A stretch of DNA of 9,270 nt from an uncultured Clostridium sp. (GTDB taxonomy: Bacteria > Bacillota > Clostridia > Lachnospirales > Anaerotignaceae), in the NCBI GenBank assembly GCA_947246775.1, contig CAMXTM010000065.1:1-9270 (forward strand). The letters run 5' to 3'. A program made the translations under genes and the position numbers. Below the pieces are notes generated by a model. The model was not told the origin of the DNA. It ran no database searches and saw only the letters and a program-made list of their open reading frames with translations. The first letter of the stretch is position 1; each line of letters starts with the position of its first letter. Positions 6,364 to 9,270 of this stretch are shown one piece after another.

Positions 6364-7623
6364 TCAAACACCCTCAAATTTTATTATTCTTCTCATAATT
6401 GTTTGACAGAAATATCTGATAGCGTCCATAGCATGGTCATATTCCTTTATTACAACATCTTCTGAACTATCTTCATCCCATACATAAGCACCAAATTCTT
6501 CAATAGTATTTTCACAACTCTCATGAAAATATAAATGTCCACTTTGTATCAATGTAGCAGTTAAACGTATACCATCTAACACACTATTATCTGCATCTTT
6601 TACAAAAAACTTTCCATGTCGTTTTATAGTTGTTTTAAAACTTAATGCTGAGGGGTCAATAATTACTTTTTCAATGTGGTATCCCTCTGAAAATTTTTCT
6701 AAATCTTTATAATATTGTTCATCTGTTTTTTGGTATCCATTTTTATTACTGCTATCATAGTAATATTCTTTTATGCAAGTTGCAGTATTTTTATTTAATC
6801 TCCACAATAAAAATACACATGGATTTTTTGTACCATAGTCAATACTAATATAGTATTGTCCTATGCCATTTATATCAGATACAATATGCTTATTTTCGTC
6901 AAACATAGGGTAAACTAACCCATCTGCACCTACCCATTCACCCAATATATATCTTTTATAAAATACACCAGAGGAATAGATTGCTTTGTATCTATTTTTT
7001 ATTTCTTCTGATAAAGATAAATTATCATCCATTGTAAAATGCAAATAGAAAAGTTTTTTATCGCTATTCTCATCAATCCATTCTTTTTTAAACCAGTGTT
7101 TAGGGCTACTAGGATTGCAGTTAAACCAAAATTTAGAACCACTTTCTGAACATCTGCCTGTAGCTTGATTGACAAAAGATTCAGGCATAAGTGCTACTTC
7201 ATCAAAGAACACGCCAGCTAGACTAATACCTTGTATCAAGTCTTGAGAACGTTCATCCTTTCCACCAAAAATATAAAAATAGTTTGTTATACCATTTCTT
7301 TTTATCTCTATCATATTTTCACTTCTATGTTCTTCTAAAATATATCCTCTTGATAAAAGCATATTTTTTAATACAGTTAATACATTTCTTCTAAAAGAAC
7401 CTATCGTTTTACCACACATGGCAAAATTTTTATATTTAAAATAGCGCATTGCCCACATGACAAAAGATAATGACATAGATACTGTTTTACCTGAACGAAT
7501 TGCTCCATCTGCTATAATGCCATTACAATCATTTACAGGTGATTCAGGTAGCCACCATGTTAATACTTTTTTTTGTTTTGGAGAAAATGGCTTAAATTGA
7601 AATAATGCCCTATTCTGTATCAT
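6364..7623 (-). CDS. Terminase large subunit (PBSX / Terminase_3 type)
   Basis: ATP-driven packaging motor and DNA-cutting nuclease; 419 residues. The ATG (7621-7623) overlaps the small-subunit gene by 14 bases, with GGGGAG six bases upstream. The ATPase half shows Walker A GAIRSGKT (40-47), Walker B GVFFDE (137-142, acidic D141/E142) and the coupling motif FNCNPSSPKHWF (167-178). The nuclease half has the three acidic positions of the RNase H-like fold: D262 in YYISIDYGTKNP, D323 in VIIDPSA, and D396/D400 in YDHAMDAIRYF. All expected catalytic residues are present, so the gene looks intact. The layout matches PBSX-family large terminases (Terminase_3). The sequence alone does not settle whether packaging is headful (pac) or cos. 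Confidence 0.95.
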   Translation of the reverse strand: MIQNRALFQFKPFSPKQKKVLTWWLPESPVNDCNGIIADGAIRSGKTVSMSLSFVMWAMRYFKYKNFAMCGKTIGSFRRNVLTVLKNMLLSRGYILEEHRSENMIEIKRNGITNYFYIFGGKDERSQDLIQGISLAGVFFDEVALMPESFVNQATGRCSESGSKFWFNCNPSSPKHWFKKEWIDENSDKKLFYLHFTMDDNLSLSEEIKNRYKAIYSSGVFYKRYILGEWVGADGLVYPMFDENKHIVSDINGIGQYYISIDYGTKNPCVFLLWRLNKNTATCIKEYYYDSSNKNGYQKTDEQYYKDLEKFSEGYHIEKVIIDPSALSFKTTIKRHGKFFVKDADNSVLDGIRLTATLIQSGHLYFHESCENTIEEFGAYVWDEDSSEDVVIKEYDHAMDAIRYFCQTIMRRIIKFEGV

Positions 7624-8104
7624 CTATATCTCCCCAATCTAAATTTGCTGTTTCTTGTTTTAATGCATCTATAAAATTGTCATTTGAAATAGTATTTTCT
7701 TGCTGGTTATCATTTTCCATTGTGCGACTTAATCTTTCAAGCTCTGTAGCCATTTTAAGAAATTCTTTAATATCCTTTGGAGACATTTCTTCTATTTCTA
7801 AATTGTTGAACGCTTTCAATGCTTTTTTTTGGAGCTGCATCGCAATTTTAATATGTCGTTCTGTCATAGATTTGTAGTCTTTAATTGCTTTTTCCTTTGC
7901 CTGCTTTTCAAGCTCATTATCATAGCTTCTAACACGTTCTTTCCAGTTCCAGCGGTCTTTCCATCGGTCAATTAAATTCCTACTTTTTCCCAACTTTTTG
8001 CCTACCGCTGTAACAGTGCGTTCTTGTCCCATATTTCGATATATTGTAAATGCTTCAAATGCTTTTTCACTTTCTCCTTTTTGTCGTTCCCATGGTTTAT
8101 CCAC
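7610..8104 (-). CDS. Terminase small subunit
   Basis: A 164-residue DNA-binding partner of the large terminase, which recognises the packaging start site. The only reasonable start is GTG (8102-8104): the frame upstream runs into TAA at 8129-8131 with no ATG. The ribosome site is an unusual G-rich block (8116-8125). The N-terminus PWERQKGESEKAFEAFTIYRNMG (about 4-26) and the following HTH region RTVTAVGKKLGKSRNLIDRWKDRWNWKERVRSYD (about 29-62) are characteristic of small terminases in Firmicutes phages. A long charged helical region (65-130) likely mediates oligomer formation, and the acidic C-terminus (DWGDIDDTE) overlaps the start of the large subunit and may contact it. A weak alternative is a generic phage HTH protein, but the neighbour makes the terminase call strong. 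Confidence 0.9.
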   Translation of the reverse strand: MDKPWERQKGESEKAFEAFTIYRNMGQERTVTAVGKKLGKSRNLIDRWKDRWNWKERVRSYDNELEKQAKEKAIKDYKSMTERHIKIAMQLQKKALKAFNNLEIEEMSPKDIKEFLKMATELERLSRTMENDNQQENTISNDNFIDALKQETANLDWGDIDDTE

Positions 8105-8125
8105 TACAACATCGCCACCCCCCCT
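8102..8125 (-). promoter_or_regulatory. Unusual G-heptamer ribosome binding site for the terminase small subunit
   Basis: Seven consecutive C on the plus strand (8118-8124) give AGGGGGGGTGG in the mRNA, about 11 bases before the GTG start. An out-of-frame ATG TTG TAG (8112-8104) lies between them, and its TAG overlaps the GTG (TAGTG). The GGGGGTG core can pair with the 16S anti-SD with one A-to-G change. Confidence 0.6.
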
Positions 8126-8144
8126 AATTTAAGTTAATAATTCA

Positions 8145-8184
8145 TAAAAAAATACAATAGATATATCCTCTATATCTATTGTAT
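8145..8184 (-). terminator. Terminator-like perfect hairpin upstream of terminase small subunit
   Basis: ATACAATAGATATA (8152-8165) and its exact complement TATATCTATTGTAT (8171-8184) form a 14-bp perfect inverted repeat with a 5-base loop. In the minus-strand RNA it is followed by a run of U (8151-8146), as in a Rho-independent terminator. It would end transcripts of the 8226-9215 genes before the packaging operon. The stem is AT-rich, so termination may be partial; a protein-binding palindrome is the alternative. Confidence 0.7.
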
Positions 8185-8225
8185 CAAAGGCAGTGTTCAT
8201 TTCTCTGGAATTTTTCAAAATTTTT

Positions 8226-8417
8226 TTATTTTTTTTTCACTTTTTCTATTTTTATCTCATACCCTAACTTTTTAAGGGCAAAATACAAATTGTAATCCAG
8301 ATAAAAGGTACAGCCATTTTTTAAATTGTATATTCTTCCTCTTTTTAATCCTGTTTTTCTTTCAATTTCTTTTACAGAAAAATCATTTAAAAGAACCGCT
8401 ATTTCATCAAATATCAA
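8226..8417 (-). CDS. Small helix-turn-helix DNA-binding protein, 63 residues
   Basis: The start is TTG (8415-8417) with AAGGGGG seven bases upstream; the nearby ATG is out of frame, so TTG is well supported. Residues 14-34 (SVKEIERKTGL, KRGR turn, IYNLKNG) form a helix-turn-helix of the XRE/Cro-like kind, followed by a third helical region YLDYNLYFALKKLGYEIKI (about 39-57) that resembles the C-terminal helix and strand of short phage repressor-type proteins. The tail is basic (KIEKVKKK). It is separated from the terminase by a terminator-like hairpin and preceded by an 88-base region with two TGAT(T)ATACT repeats and a plus-strand promoter, the obvious candidate operator. It could regulate that plus-strand unit, itself, or late transcription. 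It might instead be an excisionase-like or packaging-site factor. Confidence 0.72.
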   Translation of the reverse strand: MIFDEIAVLLNDFSVKEIERKTGLKRGRIYNLKNGCTFYLDYNLYFALKKLGYEIKIEKVKKK

Positions 8418-8429
8418 ACTACCGCCCCC

Positions 8430-8465
8430 TTGATTATACTTTTAAAAAGTGATATACTATTTTTA
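8430..8465 (+). promoter_or_regulatory. Plus-strand sigma70-type promoter
   Basis: TTGATT (8430-8435), a spacer of exactly 17 bases, then TATACT (8453-8458) preceded by TGA (8450-8452), which makes an extended -10 element. The predicted start is near 8465. It points rightward, against every gene in the window, and a terminator-like hairpin follows within about 10 bases. Confidence 0.6.
8431..8458. repeat. Near-identical direct repeats overlapping promoter elements
   Basis: TGATTATACT (8431-8440) and TGATATACT (8450-8458) differ by one base deletion and start 19 bases apart, close to two helical turns. The second contains the plus-strand -10 (TATACT); the first, read on the minus strand, contains TATAAT (8438-8433), a possible but unsupported -10 for the helix-turn-helix gene. 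Such spacing suits an operator bound by a dimer on one DNA face. Confidence 0.55.
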
Positions 8466-8474
8466 GATTCTAGT

Positions 8475-8500
8475 GGAGCGGTAGCTCCTTTTTTATTTTT
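8475..8500 (+). terminator. Plus-strand terminator-like hairpin
   Basis: GGAGC (8475-8479), loop GGTA, GCTCC (8484-8488), then TTTTTTATTTTT (8489-8500). The U-tract is on the plus-strand RNA only; the minus-strand RNA has no U-run after the stem, so it is not the end signal of the leftward gene at 8506. The stem is short (5 bp) but mostly G-C. Confidence 0.65.
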
Positions 8501-8505
8501 GTAGT

Positions 8506-8874
8506 TTATTCTTTTACTTCATCTATAATAATTGTTCCAGTCGTAAAGTAAATAATATGACGCAAACCGTTTTCATCATCAAATAATATGTAATTATCAT
8601 GGTTTGTTTCCATATCAAATGTACCTGTGTATTCTTCTATCAATTCGCCATTGACATCATAGACTCTAACATATCTAGGAATACCACCAGAAACATTACT
8701 TGTAAAATCTTTTACTTCTCTTTTTCCAACCTCTGTAGACGTGAAATACCAATAACTAGCAATAATAATTAGAACAACAACAATTGTAGTTACTGCTACA
8801 TCAAACTTACGATATTTATAAATAATCAATGCTGCTATACTAATTAAAATTATAAATATGAAAAGTATATTCAT
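8506..8874 (-). CDS. Small membrane protein with two transmembrane segments and a soluble C-terminal domain
   Basis: I choose the ATG at 8872-8874 (122 residues), 11 bases after GGGAGG; the frame extends 12 codons further to another ATG, but that reaches into the end of the preceding gene and skips the ribosome site. Residues 2-19 and 26-45 are two strongly hydrophobic segments joined by a KYRK loop. By the positive-inside rule the loop is cytoplasmic, so the C-terminal domain would be outside. Residues 66-122 look beta-rich (VRVYDVNGELIEEYTG, DNYILFDDENGLRHIIYF, GTIIIDEV) with an acidic character. I have a memory of similar 'YDVNGELI...FDDENG.RHIIY' proteins of unknown function in Firmicutes phages, but cannot name a family. 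Located next to other small accessory genes before the terminase; superinfection exclusion or host-surface effects are guesses only. Confidence 0.7.
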   Translation of the reverse strand: MNILFIFIILISIAALIIYKYRKFDVAVTTIVVVLIIIASYWYFTSTEVGKREVKDFTSNVSGGIPRYVRVYDVNGELIEEYTGTFDMETNHDNYILFDDENGLRHIIYFTTGTIIIDEVKE

Positions 8875-8909
8875 TAAAATACTATCCTCCCTTTCGATTA
8901 TTAAAGCCA

Positions 8910-9215
8910 TCAGTAACCAAACATTTCTTTTGCATATAACTGTTCATAGTATTTTTCTATTTCTTCTTTAAATAGAAATTCTAATACATCGTTATGAAAG
9001 AAAAATGCATCTGTTCTTGTTTTACTTGACTGTTTTTCCTCCATTTTTAAATGAAATGCTGCGTCTAAATGTTCGTCAGTGTATCCCGCATAATAGGAAA
9101 AAAGAAAATATGCACTTACTGGGAAATCCGTACCTTTTAATACTGGAATCCCTTTTTTATTTACATCTAGTGTATCTTTATATTTATTTTTGATGATACT
9201 CCTAAAATATTTCAT
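8910..9215 (-). CDS. Unknown protein with a DUF433-like stretch, 101 residues
   Basis: The ATG (9213-9215) has no clear ribosome site. It overlaps by ATGA the TGA of a frame that enters from the window edge, so it could be coupled to an upstream gene; alternatively its own frame is open to the edge (ending KEKEKEIV before the Met) and the true start may lie outside. Residues 22-44 read KGIPVLKGTDFPVSAYF then LFSYYAG, close to the G-x-P-V-x-x-G-T-x-x-P-V ... AG core of DUF433 proteins, known mostly as VapB-type antitoxins. The rest (EEKQSSKTRTDAFFFHNDVLEFLFKEEIEKYYEQLYAKEMFG) is helical and does not match DUF433. No toxin partner is visible; the next gene is a membrane protein 35 bases away. 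Function is unassigned; the likeness may be coincidental. Confidence 0.6.
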   Translation of the reverse strand: MKYFRSIIKNKYKDTLDVNKKGIPVLKGTDFPVSAYFLFSYYAGYTDEHLDAAFHLKMEEKQSSKTRTDAFFFHNDVLEFLFKEEIEKYYEQLYAKEMFGY

Positions 9216-9270
9216 AACAATTTCTTTTTCTTTCTCTTTTTTCTTCTTGATTGCTCTTTGTTTGCTCCTA
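9212..9270 (-). CDS. Possible 3' end of an upstream gene (partial, weak)
   Basis: A frame entering from the right edge ends at TGA (9212-9214) with residues ANKEQSRRKKRKKKKLL, overlapping the next ATG by four bases. The overlap is what coupled phage genes show, but all this coding lies in a 28-base homopurine tract (9221-9248) where other frames are also nearly open. Support is therefore limited to the overlap. Confidence 0.3.
   Translation of the reverse strand, partial: GANKEQSRRKKRKKKKLL

Noticed and set aside
8105..8225. cos or pac packaging site upstream of the terminase
   Set aside because: The location is plausible, but no recognisable cos ends, HNH gene or repeated binding sites can be shown from the sequence.
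8433..8438. Minus-strand TATAAT as a promoter for the helix-turn-helix gene
   Set aside because: There is no acceptable -35 at 16-18 bases and the start would fall next to the ribosome site, so it is mentioned only as part of the repeat.

Overview
This window is the packaging and head-assembly module of a tailed siphovirus-type phage or prophage. It is AT-rich, with A/T-ending codons and strong Shine-Dalgarno sequences, and the protein types match phages of low-GC Firmicutes; a gut Clostridia/Lachnospiraceae-like host is my inference. Nearly all coding is on the minus strand, so transcription runs from right to left. No tRNA, rRNA, CRISPR array, insertion sequence, integrase or lysis gene was seen, so the window does not show whether this is a free phage or a prophage.

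Reading in the direction of transcription, the right end (about 9270-8226) holds three small genes of uncertain role: a 101-residue protein with a DUF433-like stretch, a small protein with two membrane segments, and a 63-residue helix-turn-helix protein with a TTG start. Between the last two, the plus strand carries a promoter-like sequence followed about 10 nt after the predicted start site by a terminator-like hairpin. This looks like a tiny opposite-strand transcription unit. A terminator-like hairpin at 8145-8184 separates this group from the packaging genes.

From 8104 to 3363 comes a tightly packed block: terminase small subunit, terminase large subunit, portal, minor capsid protein 2, a 64-residue unknown protein, and a 50-residue Com-like zinc-ribbon protein. 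Genes here overlap by 4-14 nt or abut, which suggests translational coupling. A 17-bp stem followed by a U-rich tract starts inside the last codons of the Com-like gene and is the strongest regulatory structure in the window. Beyond it (3273 to 1) are scaffold, head decoration protein, lambda gpE-type major capsid protein, two head-completion or connector proteins, and the start of a further head-tail joining protein cut by the window edge.

Together the genes would cut and pump DNA (terminase), form the portal vertex, build a scaffolded shell, decorate it and close it for tail attachment. The best leads for unusual biology are the Com-like gene with its overlapping terminator, which could act as a translation-dependent switch before the capsid genes, and the plus-strand mini-unit with direct repeats next to the small helix-turn-helix gene. 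There is no intergenic gap above 300 bases.
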